Shown here: in pieces, positions 34,792-42,197 of the stretch
Layout of the letters: each line of letters starts with the position of its first letter
How positions within the stretch are numbered: the stretch's first letter is position 1
Assembly (NCBI RefSeq): GCF_011067745.1
Contig: NZ_JAAMPJ010000003.1
Location: 1-64,000, forward strand
Length of the DNA stretch: 64,000 bases
Direction of reading: 5' to 3'
Source of the DNA: Lentzea alba
Lineage (GTDB): Bacteria; Actinomycetota; Actinomycetes; Mycobacteriales; Pseudonocardiaceae
The notes under the pieces: generated by a model
Told to the model about the DNA's origin: nothing
Database searches by the model: none
What the model saw: the letters and a program-made list of their open reading frames with translations, nothing else
Program-made: the position numbers and the translations under genes

Positions 34792-36300
34792 GTGCCTGTC
34801 GGAACTTCTTCCGCTGCTGTCAACCTGGCCGCGGCTCTCGAACCAGCCCAGCTCGAACTCGCGCGCGGTCCGTTGCACGTCGAACTTCCCGGCGCCGTGC
34901 GGGACCGGATCGCGCGCTGCCGCGAGTTCGTCCTCGAAGTCAGCGGCTCCGGACGCGCGATCTACGGTGTCACAACGGGTTTCGGACCGCTCGTGGAGTT
35001 CGAGGGCAGAGCGGACAGCGTCGGTCAGAGCGACAACACGATCATTCACCACATCGTCGGCCACGGTGAACTGCTGCCGCCCGCGGTCGCCCGTGCGGCC
35101 GTGCTGGCGCGGCTGTTCTCGTTGGCGCAGGGGAGATCCGGGGTGTCGGAGCAGGTCGTGGACTCGCTGTGCGCCATGCTGGACACCGAGTTCGCCCCAG
35201 CGGTGCCCAAACTGGGCTCCGTCGGCGCGAGCGGTGATCTCCAACCGCTCGCCTATGTGGCGCATGCACTGCGCGGCCACGGGAACGCGCTGTTCCAGGG
35301 GAAGCTCATGCCAGCCGGGGAAGCGCTCACACGCGCGGGACTCAAGAAACTTGAGCTGGACGGGCGGGACGCGCTCGCGTTGGTCAACGGTGTTTCGGTG
35401 ACCGCCGCAGCACTCGGACTCGCTGTCGCACAGGCCATCCGCGCGCGCCGGAGCGCGGAGTTGTTGTCCGCCTTGATGACCGACGTCCTGGGTTGCGGCA
35501 CCGAGTTCACGTCGGTTGGACTTCTGGCCGCGTTCGGCCATCCGGACGTCGCGGACAGCGGCGCGGCGATCAGAACCTGGCTGGAGGGCAGCACACCGTC
35601 CGGCGAGCGTCCGCTGCAGGAGGTCTACAGCATTCGCTGCACGCCGCAGCTGATCGGCGCGGCAGGCACGAGCGTGCGGCACGCGGAGGAGGTGGTGCGC
35701 CGCGACCTCAACGGCGTGAGCGACAACCCGTTGTTCTTCCCGGAGATCAAGGAGGTCGTGCACGGCGGCAACTTCTTCGGTCAGCCCAGCGCTTTCGCGG
35801 CCGACCAGCTCAACGTCGCGCTGGTGCAGTTGGGCAACCTGGCCGAACGGCAGCTCGACCTGCTGGTCGATCCGCGCCGCACCAGCGGGTTGCCGCCGAT
35901 GCTCAGCCCCGCGCCCGGCCGGCAGCACGCGCTGCAGGGCGTGCAGATCTCCGCGACGGCGACCGTCGCCGCGATGCGCCGCGCCGCCGTTCCCGCGTCG
36001 GTGCAGAGCCTGCCGACGAACCTGCACAACCAGGACGTCGTCCCGTTCGGCACGCAGGCCGCGTTCGTCGCGCTCGACCAGGCGAACCTGTTGCGGTACC
36101 TGCACGCCGCCCTTGCGGTGGCGCTGCGCCAGGCCGTGCACGTCGGCGCCCGTCGCCCGCAGGCACCACGGCTCGCGGCGGTGCTGGACCGGATAGCCGA
36201 AGAGGTGCCGCCGATCGTGGAAGATCGCCCGCTCGACGTCGCGCTCGGTCGCGTGGCGGACCTCCTCGATCGCGTCGTGTCCGAAGTGGAGGGTGTGTGA
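34792..36300 (+). CDS. MIO-type aromatic amino acid ammonia-lyase or aminomutase
   Basis: A 502-aa HAL/PAL-family enzyme. The prosthetic MIO triad is A146-S147-G148 in SVGASGDLQPLAY; the catalytic Tyr is in YGVTTGFGPL; further landmarks are RPLQEVYSIRCTPQ, DNPLFF, HGGNFFGQP and NQDVVPFG. The DLQPL and RPLQE wording resembles tyrosine/phenylalanine lyases such as Saccharothrix Sam8 more than HutH. The selectivity stretch NTIIHHIVGHG carries His-His, so Tyr-like substrates are likely but not certain. GTG 34792 lies behind AGGAGG. The stop overlaps the next gene (TGATG). Confidence 0.85.
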   Translation: MPVGTSSAAVNLAAALEPAQLELARGPLHVELPGAVRDRIARCREFVLEVSGSGRAIYGVTTGFGPLVEFEGRADSVGQSDNTIIHHIVGHGELLPPAVARAAVLARLFSLAQGRSGVSEQVVDSLCAMLDTEFAPAVPKLGSVGASGDLQPLAYVAHALRGHGNALFQGKLMPAGEALTRAGLKKLELDGRDALALVNGVSVTAAALGLAVAQAIRARRSAELLSALMTDVLGCGTEFTSVGLLAAFGHPDVADSGAAIRTWLEGSTPSGERPLQEVYSIRCTPQLIGAAGTSVRHAEEVVRRDLNGVSDNPLFFPEIKEVVHGGNFFGQPSAFAADQLNVALVQLGNLAERQLDLLVDPRRTSGLPPMLSPAPGRQHALQGVQISATATVAAMRRAAVPASVQSLPTNLHNQDVVPFGTQAAFVALDQANLLRYLHAALAVALRQAVHVGARRPQAPRLAAVLDRIAEEVPPIVEDRPLDVALGRVADLLDRVVSEVEGV

Positions 36301-37058
36301 TGAGTGCTCCCGTCTGCCTTCCCGCGTGGGGGCACACCTGGGTCGACCTGCCCGTCCTGCGCCTGCCGATGCCGGGGGCGGAATTGATTCCGTGCGCGAA
36401 CGGGTGCTATCAGATTCCCATCGACATCCGCAGTCCCGAAGATCCGGTCGATCGCGCCGTGCACCGGTGGTTTCTCGGTCATCACGGTGCATTTCTGGTC
36501 TGGAGGTTTCTTTCGGATTCACTCGATCGGTTGATACGCGAGCCTGATTCGCAACTAGTCCGCCTCGCTGCGCTTGGATATGACGCGTACTCGGTGATGC
36601 TTGCCTATTCGGGCAGTTGTTCCCGTGAGGTGTACGAGGACGTCATCCGGCCGATGATGGTGGCGTTCGACCCGGCGTTCAGCGGGCGGTGGGCACGTGA
36701 CTACGAGCCCGTGCCCGGTCTGCTGCGCCGGGCCCGTACCGCACTGGGGCCCGTGGCGGCCGCACCGCTCTCCACCGCGAGCAAGGCGAACCTGTTGGCA
36801 CACATGGAGGTCATGCGCAAACTCGTGCCCGGCGGCAACTCGCTGCTGCGCGAGTCGGGGCGAACGCGCGTGCCCACCACCGACGCCGAGCGCGCCCGGT
36901 TCGACGAGTTCTTCCTCGTCAGCCGGGAGAACGTGTGCGTGAGCCGCCATCACGCGCACCGCGCCGCGGTCCTGTCCGCCATCGGTCGTGACCTCGCGGA
37001 ACACCCGCTGCGGCCCGAGTACGGAGAGACACTCAGGACGTTCGTCACCCGACTATGA
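36300..37058 (+). CDS. Unknown protein, possible haem-dependent L-tyrosine 3-hydroxylase
   Basis: A 252-aa protein starting MSAPVCLPAWGHTWVDLPVLRLP, with CYQIPIDIRSPEDPVDRAVHRWFLGHHGAFLVWRF-type text (residues about 40-75), YSGSCSREVYEDVIRP, FSGRWARDYEPV, and a His-rich end CVSRHHAHRAAVLSA. No flavin, Rossmann or non-haem iron motif is seen. The pattern recalls TyrH/LmbB2-type His-ligated haem tyrosine hydroxylases, from memory only. The overlap with the MIO enzyme gene and the downstream catechol-type methyltransferase fit a DOPA or caffeate step. Several His residues could be the axial ligand. Confidence 0.5.
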   Translation: MSAPVCLPAWGHTWVDLPVLRLPMPGAELIPCANGCYQIPIDIRSPEDPVDRAVHRWFLGHHGAFLVWRFLSDSLDRLIREPDSQLVRLAALGYDAYSVMLAYSGSCSREVYEDVIRPMMVAFDPAFSGRWARDYEPVPGLLRRARTALGPVAAAPLSTASKANLLAHMEVMRKLVPGGNSLLRESGRTRVPTTDAERARFDEFFLVSRENVCVSRHHAHRAAVLSAIGRDLAEHPLRPEYGETLRTFVTRL

Positions 37059-37071
37059 GAGAAGGCCGCGC

Positions 37072-37728
37072 GTGAACGACTTCAAGGCCGTGGTCATGAC
37101 CCCGCAGATCTACCGCTACGTGCGCGAACAGGCAGGCCGGCCCAGCGCGGTGCAGGAGAAGCTGATCGCCCGCACGCTGGAGCTCGGCGACTCGGCGGAG
37201 ATGCAGATCCCGCACGAGCAGGCGGTGCTGCTGTCCCTGCTGGTCAAGCTCACCGGCGCGCAGACGGTGGTCGAGGTCGGCACGTACACCGGGTACTCCA
37301 CGCTGGCGTTCGCGCAGGCGCTTCCCCCGTCCGGCAAGGTCATCACCTGCGATCTCTCCGCCGAGTGGACGGCGATCGCGGAGGAGGCCTGGCAGGCCGC
37401 GGGTGTGCGCGACCGGATCGACCTGCGGCTCGGCGCGGCCGCGCAGACGCTCGCCGAACTGCCGGACGAGCCGGTCGTCGACCTGGTGTTCATCGACGCG
37501 GACAAGGTCGGGTACGTGCACTACTGGGACCTGCTGGTGCCGCGGGTCCGGCAGGGCGGCCTGCTGCTCGCGGACAACACGCTCTACTACGGCGAGGCCG
37601 CCGCGGAGCAGCCGGAGGGCAACGCCGCCGCGATCGACGCGTTCAACAGGTTCGTGCGCGACGACACGCGGGTGGAGTCGGTGCTGGTGCCGATCGCGGA
37701 CGGCCTCACGCTGGCCCGCAAGAAGTAG
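37072..37728 (+). CDS. Class I O-methyltransferase, caffeoyl-CoA/catechol type
   Basis: A 218-aa SAM-dependent O-methyltransferase. SAM loop VVEVGTYTGYSTLAFAQAL, metal-binding VFIDADKVGYVHYWD and DNTLYYG fit the divalent-metal family 3 that methylates catechols such as caffeoyl-CoA. GTG 37072 is preceded by GAGAAGG at about 7 nt and starts 13 bp after the preceding gene. Together with the CoA ligase, MIO lyase and putative hydroxylase it would make a ferulate-like unit. Confidence 0.86.
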   Translation: MNDFKAVVMTPQIYRYVREQAGRPSAVQEKLIARTLELGDSAEMQIPHEQAVLLSLLVKLTGAQTVVEVGTYTGYSTLAFAQALPPSGKVITCDLSAEWTAIAEEAWQAAGVRDRIDLRLGAAAQTLAELPDEPVVDLVFIDADKVGYVHYWDLLVPRVRQGGLLLADNTLYYGEAAAEQPEGNAAAIDAFNRFVRDDTRVESVLVPIADGLTLARKK

Positions 37729-37756
37729 AGGTGCGGTGCAGCCCCGACTGGTGGTC

Positions 37757-37775
37757 GATGAAGGGTCCCTTCATC
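37757..37775. repeat. Intergenic palindrome GATGAAGGG-T-CCCTTCATC
   Basis: A 19-bp palindrome with perfect 9-bp arms around one T. A near-identical copy with one changed base occurs at 62138-62156. I remember this type of element as frequent in Pseudonocardiales genomes. Confidence 0.7.
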
Positions 37776-37795
37776 CCGAGCCGCGGTTGTGGGCA

Positions 37796-37811
37796 TACCG
37801 ACCGGTCGGTA
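37796..37811. promoter_or_regulatory. TetR-type operator palindrome
   Basis: TACCGACCGGTCGGTA, a perfect 16-bp palindrome 36 bp upstream of the LLM oxidoreductase start and thus in front of the LLM-TetR gene pair. The ACCGACCGGTCGGT form is a classical operator of TetR/AcrR proteins, so autoregulation by the TetR gene at 38800 is expected. Confidence 0.78.
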
Positions 37812-37846
37812 GGGTGGTCTCCAGTCGCTGAACCTGGAGGCGTTCC

Positions 37847-38797
37847 ATGGCTCGTTGGGGTATCACGCTGCCGCTGCTCGGCGTGCCGGTGCTGGAGCAC
37901 CGCGCGCTGGTGTCCGAGCTCGCCGGGCTCGGCTACACGGACGTGTGGTCGGCCGAGACGACCGGCACGGACGCGTTCACGCCGCTCGCGCTCGCCGCGC
38001 AGTGGTCCTCCGAGCTGCGCTTCGGCCCGGCGATCGCGCCCGTCTACACCCGCGGCCCGGCGACGCTCGCGATGACCGCGGCGACGCTCGCCGAGGTGAC
38101 CGGCGGCCGGTTCGTGCTGGGCATCGGCTCGTCGTCGCCCGCGATCGTGCAGCGCTGGAACGCGATCCCGTTCGAGGAGCCGTTCAAGCGGACCCGCGAC
38201 ACGCTGCGCTTCCTCAAGGCCGCGCTGGCGGGCGAGAAGGTCACCGCCGAGTACGACACGTTCGCCGTCTCGGGCTTCAAGCTGGAGCGCCCGCCGGTCG
38301 AGAGGGTGCCGATCATGCTCGCGGCGCTGCGGCCGAACATGTTGCGCCTCGCCGGTCGCGAGGCCGACGGCGCGATCACGAACTGGCTGGCCGCGTCGGA
38401 CGTGGCACAGGTCAGGGAGGAGCTCGGCGAGTCCGAACTGGCGGCGCGGATCTTCGTGTGCCCGACCGAGGACGCCGACGCCGCGCGGGCGTTGGGGCGC
38501 ATGCTGATCAGCACCTACCTGACCGTGCCCGCCTACGCGGCGTTCCACGACTGGCTGGGCCGCGGCGAGGCGCTGCGCCCGATGCGCGAGGCCTGGGCGG
38601 CGGGCGACCGCAAGGCGGCGTCGAAGGCGATCCCGGACGAGGTCGTCGACGCGCTGATCGTGCACGGTTCGGTCGGCGAGTGCCGGGCGCGCGTCGCCGA
38701 GTACCAGACCGCCGGCGTCGACACCCCGATCATCGCCCTGCTCCCGACCGGTGGCGACCAGGTGGAGCAGGTACGCGCGCTGGCGCCCAAGGCCTAG
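37847..38797 (+). CDS. LLM-class F420-dependent oxidoreductase
   Basis: A 316-aa luciferase-like monooxygenase-fold protein. MARWGITLPLLGVPVLEHRALVSELAGLGYTDVWSAETTGTDAFTPL, FGPAIAPVYTRGPATLAMTAATL and GGRFVLGIGSSSPAIVQRWN are typical of the actinobacterial F420-binding group. It would transfer hydride from reduced F420 to an unknown substrate. ATG 37847 has GGAGG at 7 nt. Two nucleotides separate it from the TetR gene, so the two form an operon behind the TetR palindrome. Confidence 0.87.
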   Translation: MARWGITLPLLGVPVLEHRALVSELAGLGYTDVWSAETTGTDAFTPLALAAQWSSELRFGPAIAPVYTRGPATLAMTAATLAEVTGGRFVLGIGSSSPAIVQRWNAIPFEEPFKRTRDTLRFLKAALAGEKVTAEYDTFAVSGFKLERPPVERVPIMLAALRPNMLRLAGREADGAITNWLAASDVAQVREELGESELAARIFVCPTEDADAARALGRMLISTYLTVPAYAAFHDWLGRGEALRPMREAWAAGDRKAASKAIPDEVVDALIVHGSVGECRARVAEYQTAGVDTPIIALLPTGGDQVEQVRALAPKA

Positions 38798-38799
38798 CG

Positions 38800-39369
38800 A
38801 TGCCGAGCGCGACCGAGCAGAAGATCATCGACGCGGCCGTCCGCCTGTTCGCGGCGCAGGGCTACGACGCGACCTCGGTGCAGGAGATCGTGGCGGCCGC
38901 CGAGGTGACCAAAGGTGCGCTGTACCACTACTTCCGCGCGAAGGACGACCTGCTCTTCGAGATCTACCGGCTGCTGATCACGTCCCAGTCGGCCGACATG
39001 GACCGGATCATCGGCCTCGGGCTGTCCTCGGCCGACACGGTCCGGGAGATCCTGGTGTCGCTGGTCGTCTCGACGGCCGAACGGGTCGACGAGACCGCCG
39101 TGTTCGTCCGCGAGCTGCACCGGCTCGGCGAGGACCGGATGACCGAGTTCCGCGCCGAGCGCCGCCGGTACCACGAGACGTTCCTCGCGGTGATCGAGAA
39201 GGGGCAGGCGGACGGGTCGTTCAGCTCCGGCGTGCCCGCGGACACCGTCGTGCGGATCGCGTTGGGCGTCGTGAACCAGCTGCCCATCTGGTACCGGCCG
39301 GACGGGCCGAAGCCGCCCGGCCTGCTGGCGGAGGAGATCGCGGACTTCGTGCTGGCGGGCCTGCGGTAA
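38800..39369 (+). CDS. TetR/AcrR-family regulator
   Basis: A 189-aa TetR protein. The N-terminal HTH reads IIDAAVRLFAAQGYDATSVQEIVAAAEVTKGALYHYFRAKDDLLFEIY, followed by a ligand-binding helical domain (VREILVSLVVSTAERVDET..., IWYRPDG). It probably represses its own operon through the palindrome at 37796 and is released by an unknown, perhaps acyl-CoA-like, ligand. The frame continues upstream through the LLM gene, but that part is a shadow; ATG 38800 gives the normal start. Confidence 0.88.
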   Translation: MPSATEQKIIDAAVRLFAAQGYDATSVQEIVAAAEVTKGALYHYFRAKDDLLFEIYRLLITSQSADMDRIIGLGLSSADTVREILVSLVVSTAERVDETAVFVRELHRLGEDRMTEFRAERRRYHETFLAVIEKGQADGSFSSGVPADTVVRIALGVVNQLPIWYRPDGPKPPGLLAEEIADFVLAGLR

Positions 39370-39412
39370 CAGCGGGCGGGACGAGATCGACTTCCGTGGT
39401 GAGGGGGTCGTC

Positions 39413-39925
39413 ATGTCGTCAGGTATGCCACCGGAGTACGGCCTCGCGCCGCCGCTGCACGAAGTGCCCCGGTCGCCGAAGTGGCCGTGGGTGTTGCTGT
39501 TGATCGTCGCGCTGCTGGCCGTGGGCAGTGTCGCCTTCGGCCCGCGCGTCGTGGAGGCGGTGCAGCGGCAGCTCTCCGAGGAGTCCGCCGAGGACCCGGT
39601 GATGTCGGTGCGGGCTCAGCCCTCTCCTGCCACTGCTCCCGGCGTCGCCAGGAAGACCGTGGTCTTCGAGGTGACCGGCACCGGCGAGGCGTTCAACATC
39701 ACCGCGACCGTCGGCTCGACGGTGCGGAACCCGATGAACGTGCCGTTGCCGTGGACGCAGACCATCGAGGTGCCCGCCGGCGAGCCGTCCGCGTCCGTGA
39801 TGCTCGTCGTGGTGGCGGGCCCGGACGGCGCCGAGGTGCACGGCAAGTACACGATCGACGGCAAGACCGTCCGGGAGGGCAAGGCGTCCGGGCCCTACGG
39901 CGTGCTGACGATCACCGACTCCTGA
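39413..39925 (+). CDS. MmpS-like membrane-anchored protein
   Basis: A 170-aa protein with a short cytosolic Pro-rich head, one membrane span (WPWVLLLIVALLAVGSVAFG) and an extracellular beta domain: VVFEVTGTGEAFNITATVGS, NVPLPWTQTIEVPAG, SVMLVVVAG. This is the MmpS/transport-accessory pattern (FEVTG...LPW). No MmpL gene is nearby, so it may act as a stand-alone surface protein. ATG 39413 follows a GAGGGGG stretch. The 3' end overlaps the peroxiredoxin gene by 14 bp. Confidence 0.72.
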   Translation: MSSGMPPEYGLAPPLHEVPRSPKWPWVLLLIVALLAVGSVAFGPRVVEAVQRQLSEESAEDPVMSVRAQPSPATAPGVARKTVVFEVTGTGEAFNITATVGSTVRNPMNVPLPWTQTIEVPAGEPSASVMLVVVAGPDGAEVHGKYTIDGKTVREGKASGPYGVLTITDS

Positions 39926-40361
39926 GCGCCTCCAGCGCCTTGTCCGCGTGCGAGTTCATGGAGAACTCGCTCTTGATCACCTCGATGATCTCGCGGCCGG
40001 TGCCGATGACGAACGTGTGCCGCTTGACCGGGATCGGCCCGAACCGGCGCTTCACCCCGAACTGCTCGGCGACCTCACCGTCGACGTCGGCCAGCAGCGG
40101 GTAGTCGAAACCGTTCAGCTCCGCGAACTTCTTCTGCGTCGCCACGTCGTCGCGCGAGATGCCGACGCGCTGGGCCCCGGCCTCCTCGAACTCCTTGGCG
40201 AGGTCGCGGAAGTGGCAGCTCTGCGCGGTGCATCCGGCCGTCATCGCGGCGGGGTAGAAGAACAGCACCACCGGGCCGTCGTTCAGGAGATCGGACAGCT
40301 TGCGCTCGGTGCCGTCCTGGTCGGGCAGGGAGAAGTCGGGGGCGAGGTCGCCGGGCTTCAT
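39912..40361 (-). CDS. bcp: Thioredoxin-dependent peroxiredoxin, Bcp type
   Basis: A 149-aa peroxiredoxin. The peroxidatic cysteine C44 lies in AAMTAGCTAQSCHFRD with a second C49 five residues on, the atypical 2-Cys BCP/PrxQ arrangement. MKPGDLAPDFSLPDQDGTERKLSDL is the standard start. It reduces hydroperoxides with thioredoxin. The start codon is only 22 bp from the divergent LacI start, so both promoters share this small gap. Confidence 0.9.
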   Translation of the reverse strand: MKPGDLAPDFSLPDQDGTERKLSDLLNDGPVVLFFYPAAMTAGCTAQSCHFRDLAKEFEEAGAQRVGISRDDVATQKKFAELNGFDYPLLADVDGEVAEQFGVKRRFGPIPVKRHTFVIGTGREIIEVIKSEFSMNSHADKALEALRSR

Positions 40362-40383
40362 GGATCTCCAATACGCTCGGGCC

Positions 40384-41304
40384 GTGACCAGCATGTCCGA
40401 TGTGGCCAAGGCCGCAGGGGTGTCCGCTGCGACCGTATCGCGGGCTCTGCGCGGCGAACCGGGCGTGTCCGAGGCGACGCGGCAGCACGTGAGCGAGGTC
40501 GCGCGGCGCATGAAGTACGCCATCGCGCGCGACGCCTCGTCGCTCGCCGGCGGGCGCCGGTACGCGATCGCGGTGCTGACGTCCGAGGTCAGCCCGGTGC
40601 TGGCGGGAGCGGAAGGCGCGCTGCGGCAGGCCGGGTACGACGTGCTGCTGTACGTGCTCGGCTCCTCTGACGCGCGGGCGAAGTTCTTCGACGAACTGCC
40701 GCTGGGACGCCGCGTCGACGGTGTGCTGTTGCTCTCCATTTCCATGACCTCGGCCGAACAGTCCGCGTTGGAGTCGCTCGAGGTCCCGCACATCACGGTC
40801 GACGACGCCGACCTCCGGCACGCCCTGCGGACCGCGGTGGCGCATCTGGTGGCGCTGGGCCACCGGGACGTGGCTCTGGTGCTGTCCGACGGAGTCGACG
40901 AGTCGTACGACGAGATCCTGGTGTCGGCAGGCCTCGAAGTGCGTCCGGAGTGGACGGTGTGGTGCTCGCCGACCGTGGACGGCGGCGAGCAGGTGGTCGA
41001 CGTGCTGCTCGACGGCGAACGCCTGCCGACCGCCGTGATCAGCTCGAACGGGGCCGCCGCGCTGGGCATCTACCTGCGCATGCAGCGGGACGGGCGCGCG
41101 GTGCCGGACGAGCTCTCCATCGTGTCGCTGGACGGGCAGGAGCTCACCCGCGTGGTCGGGCTGACCGCGGTCGAGGGTGCGGCGAAGGAACAGGGGGAGC
41201 GGGCGGTCGCGGACCTGTTCACGTTGATCCGGGGCGGGGAGATCGAACCGGCCGAGCACCACGTGCGGCTGGTCGTGCGGAACTCGAGCGGACCCGTCAG
41301 CTGA
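40384..41304 (+). CDS. LacI-family regulator, slightly short effector domain
   Basis: A 306-aa LacI protein. HTH and hinge: SMSDVAKAAGVSAATVSRALRGEPGVSEATRQHVSEVARRMKYAIARDASSLAGG; the effector domain has TAVISSNGAAALGIYLRMQRDGRAVPDELSIVSLDG. The stretch after HRDVALVLSDGVDES is about 15 residues shorter than in typical members (the usual RLxGF..AL segment is missing), so ligand binding may be altered. GTG 40384, probably leaderless. Divergent from bcp; sugar genes of the window are not adjacent. Confidence 0.84.
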   Translation: MTSMSDVAKAAGVSAATVSRALRGEPGVSEATRQHVSEVARRMKYAIARDASSLAGGRRYAIAVLTSEVSPVLAGAEGALRQAGYDVLLYVLGSSDARAKFFDELPLGRRVDGVLLLSISMTSAEQSALESLEVPHITVDDADLRHALRTAVAHLVALGHRDVALVLSDGVDESYDEILVSAGLEVRPEWTVWCSPTVDGGEQVVDVLLDGERLPTAVISSNGAAALGIYLRMQRDGRAVPDELSIVSLDGQELTRVVGLTAVEGAAKEQGERAVADLFTLIRGGEIEPAEHHVRLVVRNSSGPVS

Positions 41305-41668
41305 CGAAGCGCAGCTTGCCGGGCTCGTCGCCCTCGGGAAGCGCGACCAGTTCGTAGGTGAGGACTTCGCGGCCTGACGGTGTTGGGCGACTGAGGCTCG
41401 TCCGGGCACCGAGTTCCACCGGCGCGTAGATGTCCGTCTGCCCTTCGAGCGGTCCATCCACGTAGACGGCTTCGCACACGCGGATCTCGGGAGCCCGCCG
41501 CACCTCGTCCAGGCCGTATCGCGCAGCGATCTCGTCGTCGGACGCGTCGGCGTCGACCAGGACGAACTCGTCGCTCGGCAACAGCAGTCGCCGCTTGCCG
41601 GTCGCGGCGTCCAGCCGCGCGCCGAGCACACCAATGCGTTCCACCTCCCCAAAGTACTGTGGCGCCAT
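41297..41668 (-). CDS. Hypothetical protein, 123 aa
   Basis: No family recognised. The N-terminal half (GARLDAATGKRRLLLPSDEFVLVDADASDDEIAARYGLDEV) is hydrophilic and mixed; the C-terminal half is probably beta-rich (EVLTYELVALPEGDEPGKLRFV). No membrane segments. ATG 41668 overlaps the ATG of the divergent Rid-family gene (shared CATG). A later GTG following GGGGAGG is an alternative, so the true start may be several codons inside. The 3' end overlaps the LacI gene by 8 bp. Confidence 0.55.
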   Translation of the reverse strand: MAPQYFGEVERIGVLGARLDAATGKRRLLLPSDEFVLVDADASDDEIAARYGLDEVRRAPEIRVCEAVYVDGPLEGQTDIYAPVELGARTSLSRPTPSGREVLTYELVALPEGDEPGKLRFVS

Positions 41669-42092
41669 GCCCGCCGAAGAACGTCTGACCCAGTTGCCCG
41701 CGCTGCCGACCACGCCCGGCTACGCCCACGCGGTGGCGGTGACCGGGAAGCTCGCGTTCATCTCCGGGCAGGTGGCGGTCGACGCCGCCGGCTGCGTGGT
41801 CGGGGTGGACGACCTGGCCGCCCAGACGCGGCAGGCGTTGAGCAATCTTCATCACGTGATCGAAAATCTTGGCGCCGACTGGTCGGATGTCATCAAGTTC
41901 ACCTGGTTCGTGCTGGACGCCCGTGAGGTTCAGACCATTCGTGACGTGCGGGACGAGATTCTGCGGCCCGCGCTTGGCGAAGTGCACAACCCGGCCAGCA
42001 CGCTGGTTCAGGTCGCGGCGTTGTTCGGGCCCGATTTTTTGGTCGAGGTGGAGGCCGTCGTGGCGATTCCAAGCCAAGCATCGGATGTTTAA
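41667..42092 (+). CDS. Rid (YjgF/YER057c/UK114) family protein lacking the deaminase Arg
   Basis: A 141-aa Rid-fold protein (YAHAVAVTGKLAFISGQVAVDAAG, QTRQALSNLHHVIENLGADWSDVIKFTWFV). RidA enamine/imine deaminases carry an Arg in PARxxV; here the position reads HNPASTLVQV (Ser111), so canonical deaminase activity is doubtful and another Rid subfamily is more likely. ATG 41667 has no Shine-Dalgarno sequence. It is divergent from the hypothetical gene with overlapping start codons. Confidence 0.8.
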   Translation: MPAEERLTQLPALPTTPGYAHAVAVTGKLAFISGQVAVDAAGCVVGVDDLAAQTRQALSNLHHVIENLGADWSDVIKFTWFVLDAREVQTIRDVRDEILRPALGEVHNPASTLVQVAALFGPDFLVEVEAVVAIPSQASDV

Positions 42093-42197
42093 GTAAATGC
42101 ATCTCTTGGTAAGCGTCCCAACTGGCCTGCACCCTTCGGGTGACCAGGGACCATTTGCTCTGGTAATACGCACCGAGCTGTGACATAGCTTGTAGTT

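Noticed and set aside
38798..39503. Alternative frame over the TetR gene
   Set aside because: The TetR HTH is clear in one frame; the other reading is Arg-rich nonsense.
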